Source: Oreohelix idahoensis
Taxonomy: Eukaryota; Mollusca; Gastropoda; Stylommatophora; Oreohelicidae
Assembly: GCA_024509875.1 (NCBI GenBank)
Contig: JAMPIV010008527.1
Span: 992,001-1,056,000, forward strand
DNA: 64,000 nucleotides
Direction: 5' to 3'
Numbering within the stretch: position 1 is the stretch's first letter; each line of letters begins with the position of its first letter. This document shows, in pieces, positions 54,446 to 63,926 of the stretch. The notes below the pieces were generated by a model. The model worked only from the letters and a program-made list of their open reading frames with translations, was not told the DNA's origin and ran no database searches. Both the position numbers and the translations under genes were made by a program.

Positions 54446-54693
54446 ACGAGTGCTAAAAATAAATCTGCGTTTACGTCGTTAACGCATAGCGCCAAAAACT
54501 TCTGGAAATGGATTTAATGCGCAAAGGGAAGTAAAAATTGTACGGTAACTTTGCACAAAGGGAAGTAGAAATTGTACGGTAACTTTACAATTTTTACTTC
54601 CCTTTGCGCACTTCCATTTCCAGAAGTTTTCGGTGGTTTCGTTTTCGGCGCTTTGCGTTAATGGCGTAAACGCAGATTTATTTTTAGACTCGT
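54446..54693. repeat. Foldback inside D1
   Basis: Counterpart of 53047-53289, with the same arms and slight changes. Its presence in both D1 and D2 shows it was in the parent D sequence. Confidence 0.83.
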
Positions 54694-54984
54694 CGCGTCT
54701 GTTGTTGCGAAAAATACCATCAATAACCAAAAAATGGACACAAAGTAACGAACTTTCGATTTCGTATTATTTTTCAAGGTCCGATGCGGAAAATTCAAGG
54801 CTTATAGCCATTTTTCCAGGCTTTTCAAGGCCTGGAATTTTTTTTCTTCATTTTCCAGGTTTTTCCAGGTCGCTGCAAACCCTGTGTAATGTCTTTATGT
54901 CTCTTTTTTTATCCATATTTTGAAGCCTGGTATAAGATTCTTCTTTCATGGATTCATGGCAATTACAAAAAATCTAAATGAGAT

Positions 54985-56218
54985 ACGAACTTGAAAACCA
55001 TTTATTATTGCACTTACATTTCCCCTAATTTCTCAACATAATCTCCACCAACATTGATACACTTATCCCATCGCTTTATCAGTGCCTCAAAACCTGCAGC
55101 ACAGAAGTCTTTGGTCTGCTGTCTCAGCCACATTCGCACCTCACGTTCAACCTCTTTGTCATCCACGAAACGTTTGCTGCCAAGGTGAGTTTTTAGTGGA
55201 CCAAAAAGGTGGAAATCGCCGTGGGCTAAGTCGGGGCTACAAGGCGGATGTTCAAGAAGTTGCCACCCTAGTTGTTCAATTTTCTCCTGGGTTAATCAAG
55301 CTGTATGTGGTCTGGCATTGTCATGATGGAGCAGTACTCCTCTAGTCAGTAGGTCTGGACGTTTTCTTCGAATTGCATCCCGAAGCTTCAACAGAACTTC
55401 AGAGTACGATGCAGCATTCACATTCTCACCTTTCTTCTGGAAAAGGGTTAACAGCACTCCTTGAGAATCCAAAAAACACTGTAAGCATAACCTTCTCTGC
55501 TGATGGCGTTACCTTGAATTTCTTGGCAGAAGGTGAAGAAGGATGTTTCCATTGCACTGAAGCATGCTTTGATTCGGGTTGGTAGTGATGCACCCATGAT
55601 TCGACCCCAGTAACAATCCTGTTAAGCATGTCTTCTTCATCTGTGTACCGAGAGAGATGTTGCAAGGACAGGCCCATTCGGTTCCTCTGGGCACCCACCG
55701 TAAGCACACTTTCCGGAAATTCAAACGATCATGCATTATGCTGTAGGCTAAACCATGAGAACACCCTATTGCAGTTGCTACACTGTCTATCGTTACTCGC
55801 CTGTCAGCTCGAATCATCTCCCCCACCTGCTGCTTGTCACAATCTGAAGAGGATGACCAGGTCAGTCTTCAACAGCAATTTTTGAGCGTCCTTGAGAAAA
55901 TTTATCGACCCAGTTATGTACCGCTTTACGTGACAAACACTTCTCACCGTTAACAGGAAACATTTCCTTATGAATATCCTTTGTCGGAAGTCCTTTTGCC
56001 CCCTAAAAAAGTACAACAGCATGCTGTTCTTCAGTCATACACTCCACAAGCACGGTCACCATTTTTATCTGAGCTGCACATGCAACACCTAACATCTGCT
56101 ACCTAAAGTAATCATCAAGCTGGATATTGCTGCCACCTACTGACACCTTTAGAAACTACCAACTACAATTTTCAGCTATCCCATATCAGTTTGTGACATA
56201 CTTACTGACTTCCCCTCA
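54985..56218 (-). mobile_element. Degenerate mariner element
   Basis: 5' end at about 56218 on the minus strand (TGAGGGGAAGTCAGTAAGTA, next to TA at 56219-56220). The 3' terminus is eroded near 54985. The transposase is read in pieces at 56060-55840, 55826-55509 and 55500-55040: EEQHAVVLF, RADRRVTIDSVATAIGCSHG (HTH), RWVPR, IVTGVESWVHHYQPESK, WKHPSSPSAKKFK, then, near the C-terminus, DFHLFGPLKTHLG and ALIKRWDKCINVGGDYVEK. The first catalytic Asp (GDE) is Val here. It is a different mariner lineage from 30747-32115. Its end lies only 70 bp from a host exon. Confidence 0.85.
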
Positions 56219-56288
56219 TATTTGTAAGAAACACAACATTGCCTTCTGATAATAATGAATGCAACACCAGTCAGACAAATGCAGTTAC

Positions 56289-56395
56289 CTTTAAGGTGAC
56301 ATATCCAAGATATGCTTGTTTAGCTCCTTCTACAAACACAATTGTAGACTCTGTCTCCCTTTCTATGATCACATGGTCCATGACATTACCCTGAG
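56289..56395 (-). CDS. Exon of FBXO11-like F-box gene
   Basis: 107 bases. Acceptor TTTTGTCAG (56396 onward), donor GTAACT (56288-56283). Starts in phase 1 and ends in phase 0. It encodes QGNVMDHVIIERETESTIVF then EGAKQAYLGYVTLK, colinear with the FBXO11 segment around DKVIIENTRDSTFVF and AYVGYMTIR at the beginning of the beta-helix. The first two bases CT complete an Ala codon with the G ending the previous exon, giving IGAAQGN, compared with IGAAPGK in FBXO11. No disruptions. Confidence 0.92.
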
Positions 56396-56732
56396 CTGAC
56401 AAAATAAATATTCACTCCAACTGATCATGCAATAATACAGTGTTATAGAAAACAGTGCAGGAGTGAGAAGGCTTTAGTCATTATCATGTGATTGTTAGAA
56501 CATTAATTTAATACAAAAAATATTATGGAATATTTATGTTTGGTATAAATGCCTGACTGAATTATGTGATAATAACATGGAGTAAGTAAGTGTCAGAATA
56601 AACAAAAGCAAGTATGTACAGTCATGTTGCTCATAAATAAACTGAAATAAATTCCTGTACAAATGCTATCCTACAATTAAATGGAGCTACTTTATCAATA
56701 CTCAAAACAATGGAATATACTTTCATTCTCAC

Positions 56733-56868
56733 CTGCACCAATTAGGGACAGGGGTGAATCAATCAGCCGAACGTCTCCATGGTAGATGCCTGAGTGGATA
56801 AAGATGAGAGCATCCTCCAGCGCTTTAGTGTGCGTAAAGTTATACGCTGACTCTATTGTGTCAAACTT
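56733..56868 (-). CDS. Exon of FBXO11-like F-box gene
   Basis: 136 bases. Acceptor GACTTTGCAG, donor GTGAGAATG. Phase 0 to phase 1. It encodes KFDTIESAYNFTHTKALED, ALIFIHSGIYHG and IDSPLSLIGA, matching the YDTIEDALGG...LIFVHSGIYTDEW...SPITMIGA part of FBXO11, the first coil of the beta-helix. The extra residues (NFTHTKAL) are the main difference. Intron to the next exon is only 337 bp, compared with over 22 kb for the following one. Confidence 0.93.
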
Positions 56869-57650
56869 CTGCAAAGTCATAGAAAATAAAGTTGTCAGTG
56901 GCTGATTTTACTGTACATTTTTAACATTCAATAAGAACAAAGTTGTAAGCTGATTATTACTCCTCTAATCTGTGTGGATCACAGACCTTCAACGTGTTCA
57001 CATTACGCCTTCCCATCCTGTGCCATCAGCTCCAGGTCCTCCCATACCCTCTTAAGTCTGTCTCAAAGCTCCACTCCCTGTTTTTAGGTCTCGCTGTATA
57101 TATTTCTTTGTGTGATATATCTTGGAAGTTCCAGAAGACTAACCTTGCAATGATATTAACTGGTTTCCTCAATGTGTGTTATCCAACACCAACAAATTTT
57201 CATCACCTCTCGTTTCCACTAAAATTAATACGGTTCTTTTCATCTGCTTCACATTGGTGATTTTGTCATAATATTTCAACTCTTCTATTCAAAGCCATGA
57301 CCCATTTATGAAAGTCTGTAACTTCTCAGTTGTCATGTTTATTGTTCTCCATGTTTCACAACCATACAATACGACTGATGGACATTTGAGCTGAAGACTC
57401 CTATTTCTATTGCACTTGATTTCTTCAGACTTAAATATAATTTCCAATGCTATGATAGCTGCTGTAGCTTTTTGTATTCTTATTTTGACATCCTGCCTGT
57501 TCCTCCATCTCAGCCTATGTTGCTGCTAACATACATGTATGATTATACATCTGAAATCACTGGCTCCTCCTAAGCATTATTCATTAGTTATCTTAACCAT
57601 TAATATGACAGATGATACATACAAACCAACATGAAACATGACTGACTTAC
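56869..57650 (-). other. Host intron with ancient LINE C-terminal remnant
   Basis: At about 57000-57440 the minus strand reads, with frame changes, PSVVLYGCETWRTI, LQTFINGSW and further a DR/W-type tail, the C-terminal region of a LINE ORF2 related to the remnant at 19310-19900. Too decayed to be functional. Confidence 0.6.
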
Positions 57651-57734
57651 AATCAAATTTCTCCCTTTCACATGTTTTCCTTTTGATGTCTTGCAGTGTG
57701 GGATACTACCTCTTGACACATGAATACCTCTGTA
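57651..57734 (-). CDS. Exon of FBXO11-like F-box gene (linker before beta-helix)
   Basis: 84 bases, phase 0 to phase 0. Acceptor ATGTTCCTGCAG, donor GTAAGTCAG, both near-consensus. It encodes YRGIHVSRGSIPHCKTSKGK then HVKGRNLI, joining in frame to KFDTIESA of the next exon. The layout matches LYKGAHVKPGF...YKGRENMLYYDTIEDA of FBXO11, the segment between the F-box and the beta-helix. The F-box exon itself was not found between here and 64000, so the gene continues past the window on that side. Confidence 0.9.
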
Positions 57735-58318
57735 CTGCAGGAACATTGACATAAAAAGTAAAGCAATCTCTGAATGTGGAATTAGCATATTTATTTTAAT
57801 AATGACTATTAAAACTGCTCCACTCTAAATCACATATTCGTTTGATATACAAGTGGCTCTGACACAATTTAATACACATATGCACACAAAAACTTGGTGG
57901 GGAACTGTGGCAGCACAGATAAAAAGCAAGAACCAGAATTGGGATACTGCAAGAAGGTTGACTTTAGAATGAGCAAAGTGGACAGAGTTTGTTGCGGTCC
58001 TACAAGCTGCCACTAGGCATGATGGTTACTGACTGCTCTACAAGTTAACGGTAAATGGTCACTGACTGCTCTGTGAGTTAACGGTTAATGGTCACTGACT
58101 GCTCTGTGAGTTAACGGTTAATGGTCACTGACTGCTCTGTGGGTTAACGGTTAATGGTCACTGACTGCTCTGTCAGTTAACGGTTAATGGTCACAGACTG
58201 CTCTGTCAGTTAATGATTAATGGTCACTGACTGCTCTGTCAGTTAACAGTTAAGAATCCAAGAAGAATAAGAAGCACACAGTCTACTTAGAATTGTGAAT
58301 GTAGACACAATGTATACA
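57735..58318 (+). repeat. LINE 3' fragment with its end expanded into a 33-bp tandem repeat
   Basis: At 57895-58020 the plus strand reads WGTVAAQIKSKNQNWDTARR and AKWTEFVAVLQAATRHDGY, a diverged relative of the C-terminus of the LINE at 45403-48620 (WNQFVVALQDATRRDGH). Immediately after it the sequence after the stop, ATGGTCACTGACTGCTCTGT plus GAGTTAACGGTTA, is repeated about seven times (58035-58255). It ends in CCAAGAAGAATAAGAAG, a LINE-type tail. Confidence 0.8.
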
Positions 58319-58483
58319 CAGGGTTCATAGCAAATTTCTTCAAGCATTTTCCAGGTCCAGCACGTGATTTTCAAGGATGGGAAACTCTAATATTTTCCTC
58401 ATCTAATTTTCTCAGATATAATTATCACTTTGCTGATCAGCAATCCGGAGCATTACCGTCTCCCATCACCAAGGGTACCAGTT

Positions 58484-59156
58484 GCAGTCAAACAGAAAAG
58501 ATACATCATGAAACTGAAGGATCCCCTCAACAGAAAAGCTTTCGTGGTCGACGTAAAGAGAAGATATGAGATTATCAAAAGCCAGGAAAGAACAGAGACC
58601 AATGATGTTGACCAGAGATTCAACACCATCTCAACAATATACAAGGAAAGCAGCAAGTCATGCTTGGGATTCCAGGAAAGAAAGAGCCAAGACTGGATAA
58701 CACCAGATACGCTAAACACCATAGCAAAGAGAAAAGAAATGAAAAGAAAGAAAACAGAAGCTAAGTCTTCCAGGTTAAAGGCAATATATAGTGAACAGTA
58801 CAGTCAGCTGGACAGGGAAGTTAAATGTCAAACCTGTGCTAACAAAGACATTTCTGGATGACCTTGCAAGACAGGCAGAAGAGGCAGCACTGAGAAATGA
58901 ACAAAGCACAGTATACAAAATAACTAAAATCATCAGTGGAAAACGAGGTGCAAACAATATTAGGTCTACATTAGTAAGAGAAAAGCACGGAAATCTCATC
59001 ACGACAGTAGAGGGACAGGAAACCAGATGGGCAGAGCATTTCAGAGACACTCTGAATAAGGAACCACCAGAGACACAACTGAATGTTCCTGAGGCTGAAA
59101 ATGATCTAGATGTTAATACAGACATCCCATGAAAAGAAGAAATCATCACAGCAATC
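58484..59156 (+). pseudogene. LINE linker and RT N-terminal part
   Basis: Frames 58430-58861 and 58791-59132. After truncation the protein starts near PVAVKQKRY and gives LNRKAFVVDVKRRYE, STIYKESSKSCLGFQ, WITPDTLNTIAKRKEMKRKK, a shift near 58855, then LARQAEEAALRNEQSTVYKI, ISGKRGANNI and ETRWAEHFRDTLN. A TGA near 59130 precedes the break by element F at ITAI. Confidence 0.88.
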
Positions 59157-60754
59157 CATACATGCCACACCTCAGAGATGAAAAACCTGTACAAAAAATT
59201 TAAAAAACCTGTACAAAGACCCGCAAAACCTGTACAAAGACCCGCAAAACCTGTACAAAGACTGAAAAACGTAACAAAAGAGTTTATTCATGTAAAAGTA
59301 TATTCAATTAGATGGTTCTGCACCATCATAGTGACATGCGGCCTTTGCCTTTTTAAGCATGTCTTCACTTGCTTTAAAACCTAAACAACAAGAGTTAGAA
59401 TTTATTTTGCATAGTAAATACAAATATTAATAATCAATTTGAAAAATATAATTATTTGTAATTTTAATATTATATAATGAAATAGAATCTTGGAAAAAAA
59501 ATTAATACAATTTATGGTTGAAATGAAGAACAGTTGCTGTGTTTTCTATAGTGCCTTATAAAAGTACAGGCCTAAAGAGACCAGTAATAAGCATTATGGG
59601 TTAGGAATCTTAAATTTAAAATCTAATAAATTTTTTGCTAAAGCTGGTAATGAAAAATATAAACTAGCGCTGGCGTAATATTAGCCTGTATATTTTCTAC
59701 CGAACTTCAAAAATTGGAATAGCCGTTAAAGCCCAACTGGTAGTTTTAAATAGACCTTCCCATACAAATTTTAGTGTCAATCAAACATTGATAGTAGGCT
59801 AATTAATTATTTAATAATTATAAATCATTGAATGACCGTAATGATGACCACCAAAGGCAAAATAACATTGTTTTTTAAAGAAACGAAATTAAAACTAAGA
59901 AGAGAAGTAGGCTAACTCCAAATAAACTTTTCTCTGATCGAGTTAAGATGTAAATTTTCCACGCTATTGTGGTTTTTTTTTTCTTTTCAGTTTCATAATT
60001 TGGTAATATCGGAATGACGTTCGCCGAATGCTCCGCGTGTATTTTCGTACCATTTAGATTTAGGGTTAACCCTAGCTGTAACCCTAATTATAACTCTAAA
60101 TGGTACGAAAATACATGCGGAGCATTCGGCGACCGTCATTACGATATTAGGCTACCCATAATTTGTAGGCTATTGTATTATTTTTCAAATTTACATTTCT
60201 TACGCACTTTCTACAAGTTTTAGTGAAATCAAATAATATGTAGTGGTATCAGCCTTTTTTTTTTTTACCAGCCGTAAATAATAAATTATGCTAAACCTTA
60301 GGGGAAAAGAAAGCATAGGCCTAAGTTATCTGACAGTTAAATCTAACTTCATCTAAACAATGTTATTGTAATATTTTTTTTAAAAATGAATTACTTACCA
60401 ATACTAAACTGGAAATTAATCCTAAACAATAGGCTCGACTCAAAAAAGATTTCAGTGCTGCGTAATCGTTCAAATAATCAGTAACCTCGCGCTAGCTTTA
60501 GCGAAAAATTGTGAATGAACACGCCACGCACATCCCGCGGCAATTGAAAAATAGGCAGCTTGATTTTCATTGGTTATTTTTTTTTTTTATCCACTTGGCT
60601 TAAAATCTCGCCGAATCTCATGACGCAAATTGTGTAGTGGCACAAGATTTATATGTATATTTAATAATTAGGCGAAAAAAACCCGTACATACACATCTGA
60701 AAACGCAAACACCCCGTACAGATTATGGGTAAACCTTTAAGTGTGGCATGTATG
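59157..60754. mobile_element. Non-coding TIR element F
   Basis: 1,598 bp with perfect 14-bp inverted ends CATACATGCCACAC (59157-59170, complement 60741-60754), extending imperfectly to about 38 bp and ending in CTGTAC. Flanked by a 6-bp duplication GCAATC (59151-59156 and 60755-60760); removal restores the LINE codons ITAIKGL. Subterminal CCTGTAC units are repeated (59188-59262). It has no coding frame and contains the foldback at 60004-60149. Superfamily not assigned. Confidence 0.85.
60004..60149. repeat. Foldback with telomere-like centre, inside F
   Basis: Arms of about 53 bp: AATATCGGAATGACG...GTACCATTTAGA and the near-perfect complement TCTAAATGGTAC...ACGATATT. The central 40 bp contain TTTAGGGTTAACCCTAGC and TAACCCTAAT, that is TTAGGG-type units in both orientations. 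The open frame 60014-60223 is incidental. Confidence 0.93.
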
Positions 60755-61288
60755 GCAATCAAAGGGTTAAAGAATGGAAAAGCTCCTGGTCATGATAACT
60801 TAAATGCAGAGCTATTTAAGACAGACCCAGAGCTAGCAGCAGAACTATTAGAACCACTATTTGCACAAGTCTGGAAAACAGGGACAACACCAACAGAGGG
60901 GAGAAAAGGAATAATTGTCAAATTGCCCAAGAAGGGAGATCTTGCAGACTGCAATAATTGGAGAGGAATAACTCTTCTCTCAGTTCCCATCAAAATACTA
61001 GGCAGGATAATTATACAGAGAATCTCAAAAGCAGTAGACCACAAACTGAGGAAAGAACAAGCAGGATTTAGAAAGAACAGAAGATGTGTAGATCATATAT
61101 TTACCCTCAGGAACATTATAGAGCAGTGCTCAGAATGGCAAAGACAGCTGTACATTAATTTAGTTGATTTTGAAAAGGCTTTTGACAGTATACATAGGGA
61201 CATTTTATGCAAAATACTGAGGGCTTATGGAATTCCAAGCTGCATAGTGTCAATCATAAAAAGCCTTTATGCCAAATTTAACATGTAG
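60755..61288 (+). pseudogene. LINE reverse transcriptase central part
   Basis: After element F the RT continues: KGLKNGKAPGHDNLNAELFK, WRGITLLSV, KEQAGFRKNRRCVDHIF, LVDFEKAFDSIHRDIL (first catalytic Asp, with the standard FEKAFD spelling), to ending AKFNM followed by a frameshift near 61285. The sibling LINE has FEGAFDGISGD here, again consistent with A-to-G changes in that copy. Confidence 0.9.
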
Positions 61289-62243
61289 CGTTGGGCAGAG
61301 CAACCTAACCTTTGAAGTAAAGACAGGAGTACGACAGGGATGCCCCTTATCAACCACTCTATTTTTAACAGTCATAGACTGAGTGATGCGCCAGACCACA
61401 GAGGGCAATCCAAGAGGAATAAAATGGACTACATTTTCTACATTGGAAGATCTGGATTATGCAGATGACATTGCACTGCTAGCACATTCACATCAACACA
61501 TCCAGGAAAAAATGAATAGACTTAATAAGTATAGCCAGCAGGTGGGCTTGAACATCAACCTAAAGAAGACCGAGGTCAGGACGCTCAATGTGAGCAGCCC
61601 TGAGCCCATATCAGTAAGGAATCAGCAACTGGAACAGACAGATGCCTTCACATACCTAGGATGCATAGTATCACCAGGCGGCGGAGCAAGCAAAGACATC
61701 AACAACAGAATGAACAAAGCAAGAACAGCCTTTTTTAGTCTAAACAACATCTGGAAGTCCTCTCAGTACAGCACAAGCACAAAATTAGGATTATATCAGA
61801 GCTGTGTGCTTTCTGTGCTTCTCTATGGCGCAGCGAGTTGGAAAGTTACAGAGAAGGAAATGTCAAAATTGTCCTCTTTTCACACAACATGCCTAAGAAA
61901 AATTCACTGAATCTATTGGCCGAATACCATCACCAACCAAGATCTGCTTACTCGGAGCAAGCAAGAGGACATGCACACCATCATAGTTGGCAGACGCTGG
62001 AGCTGGGTTGGCCATGTCCTCAGAAGAGACCCCGATGCCATCACAAGAACAGCTATGCTATGGACCCCTGAAGGAAAACGAAAGAGAGGCCGACCAAAAA
62101 CAACTTGGCAGAGGACTGTGGAGGCTGAGATGCAAAGAATGAACCAGAGTTGGGGCACTGTACGAAGGATGGCCGCCAACCGAGCAAAGTGGAATCAATT
62201 TGTTGTTGCCCTACAAGACGCCACTAGGCGTAATGGACACTGA
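61289..62243 (+). pseudogene. LINE reverse transcriptase C-terminal part
   Basis: Pieces 61383-61910 and 61971-62243 contain LEDLDYADDIALLAHSHQH with the catalytic YADD intact, VGLNINLKKTEV, TYLGCIV, DINNRMNKARTAFFSLNNIW, LYGAASWKVTEKEMSKL, CLRKIH, a shift near 61908, RRWSWVGHVLRRDPDAI, RKRGRPKTTWQRTVEAEM and WNQFVVALQDATRRNGH. It has three frame breaks in all, but motif residues are standard. Confidence 0.9.
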
Positions 62244-62284
62244 CTGCTTTGACGGTCGACAGCTAAGGATCAAAGAAGAAGATT

Positions 62285-63744
62285 ACCAAGGGTGTTTGCA
62301 GATTTCTTTAAACAGAACTGTTTTTTTCCCTAAAAATAGGATCTGTGTGGGTAGAGGTAGCTTGCACCTACATGGCCGAAGTGGTCGACACCTCCCATAC
62401 TTTTGCTGTATTTTTCTGCAAGCACTGGCTTCTGAATTCTTCTGCCCTAAAGAATTTGTCTTTCTAACTGTCTTGTTTATATTATCATTGGAGTGAACAG
62501 TAGATATAAGGTTAAATCTTTTCGTATCATGCCAGGTGACTGTCGGCATGACTTATCTTCTGTCGCACACAACCTGGCAATAGAACTATCAGGAACAATT
62601 TTGTGAAATTTTTTTTATTAATTCCTGTATTTGAATTAAAACTATGGTGACTTTTGACTGAAAACAGAGTCCAAATAATCTCAGCTCTGAGAGTGTCTTC
62701 CTTGGTTACAAATAATGTCACATCTGTAGATCTTCTGGTAGTGTTAAACGTTTTTGACTGTCTGAGGGCTTAGTGTTTGACAGTTTTGATGTTTCTGAGG
62801 GTAAAACTGCTTTTTGGGGTTGTGTTCTTTTCTGTAAAAAAAATTTAAAAAAATTGAACACACAAATAACTTATGAGTAGGCCTAAGCTATGTATATTTA
62901 CCAAGTCAAAGTTCTAAACGCATTCATAATATAGTCAAACAATATTTAACTTGAACAAAAGATAATATATAGAAATTGGGAGGGTGAAGGTATGATAATA
63001 TTCTTATAATACTTATGATAAGTGAAAATCTATTAAATATCTAACTGGAAACAGCAAGCCTGTACACACCCCCAACTCATCGTTACTATCTTTGTTGGGT
63101 TTTGTTTTATTTTATCACGTTTCTGTTTGTTTAGATTTTTTTTTTAATTTAATTTTTTATTTATTTATCTTTAAAATAACATAGACCTAAGCACAAAATT
63201 GGTAATTTTCATTTATCCTAATTTGACAGATGTGATGCCACTTTCATGTATCGGCAGTTATTCGTGTTATCTGGAAATGAAAACATGTAGGCTTAGCCTA
63301 TCCTAATTATACACCATTCAATTTAAAAAAAAAAAAGCATTCAAAATATATTTATTTCCAAAAAAATGTGGTGAAATGAACAGTGAACCATGGGTCTGAT
63401 AACAGGGTTGGCTATAGGATATGGAATCCCCATCAATTTATATTCCTGACCACCTTAAACTGTGTCAAAACATGTTCCCGTAAGCTGTTGTAAACCAAGA
63501 AATTTCATTCAAACACTATAATTTTGGCCATGGTTAAAAATAAAACTGTAAATACATTGTACTTTACAGATGCAAGTACAGTAGGCTAGGCCTATCTATA
63601 AACTGGACATTTAAATATGCTTTATAAATGAATTTATTACTTACCTCAGTTGAAATGAACGATTTAATACAACTTGAATGCGCAGACAAGTGTAGCATGC
63701 GACTTTACTGCACTTTCAATTCTATAGTATTTTTTTAATTTCAT
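62285..63744. other. D3 body, right of the LINE
   Basis: D-family sequence with the piggyBac remnant on the minus strand (62340-62720: WHDTKRFNLIST, KIQQKYGRC), then non-coding D sequence with TAGGCCTA-type motifs shared with D1 and D2. No functional gene. Confidence 0.6.
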
Positions 63745-63926
63745 AAGTTTTGCCTGGTCTTGGCGAGGTGCGTCCCATTCAACCTAGTCGGTTATATTAG
63801 GGCGCATGTCCAAATATAAAAGACCTTTAGGTCTGTAGTAGTAACCAGACCTCAGGGTCTTTTATGTCTGGACATGCGCCCTAATATAACCGACTAGGTT
63901 GAATGGGACGCACCTCGCCAAAACTT
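63745..63926. repeat. Long hairpin (foldback) near window end
   Basis: GGCGAGGTGCGTCCCATTCA (63762-63781) and onward for over 60 bp is matched by its complement ending TGAATGGGACGCACCTCGCC at 63919. The loop of about 30 bp (GTCTGTAGTAGTAACCAGAC region) itself pairs partly. Outside, AAGTTTTG/CAAAACTT extend the stem after a 9-base bulge. It is likely a MITE-like or foldback transposon; flanking A and T runs prevent a clear target-site duplication. Confidence 0.9.

Larger units (their letters stand above)
43471..54884. mobile_element. Composite hAT-like element D1 (interrupted)
   Basis: Termini CAGGGTTCATAGC (43471) and, inverted, CAGGGTTTGCAGCGACCTGG at 54884 are hAT-like (CAGGG...). Flanking hexamers TGAAAT and TGTAAT match at 5 of 6 positions, fitting the 6-bp duplication seen cleanly for copy D2. 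The right subterminal region is full of CCAGG, CCTGGAA and TTTTCCAGG repeats. The body contains the C-terminal half of a piggyBac transposase and a SINE as passengers, and was later interrupted by a LINE (45403-48620) and by Tigger-like element E (49257-54357). No hAT transposase is present, so D must move in trans. Confidence 0.8.
58477..62284 (+). mobile_element. 5'-truncated APE-type LINE, interrupted by element F
   Basis: Same family as 45403-48620, opposite strand. Inserted in D3 with duplication ACCAAGGGT (58468-58476 and 62285-62293), tail GATCAAAGAAGAAG. It starts inside the region between endonuclease and RT, so the endonuclease is absent. Element F (59157-60754) splits it. Its bases give the comparison that reveals the A-to-G clusters in the other copy. 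Confidence 0.93.

Noticed and set aside
33888..57734. Assignment to FBXO10 rather than FBXO11
   Set aside because: Residue agreement (HSGIY, IGAAxG, VSGQ, DCENVGL) is closer to FBXO11 as I recall both, but the family call is 'FBXO11-like' and no gene symbol was given.
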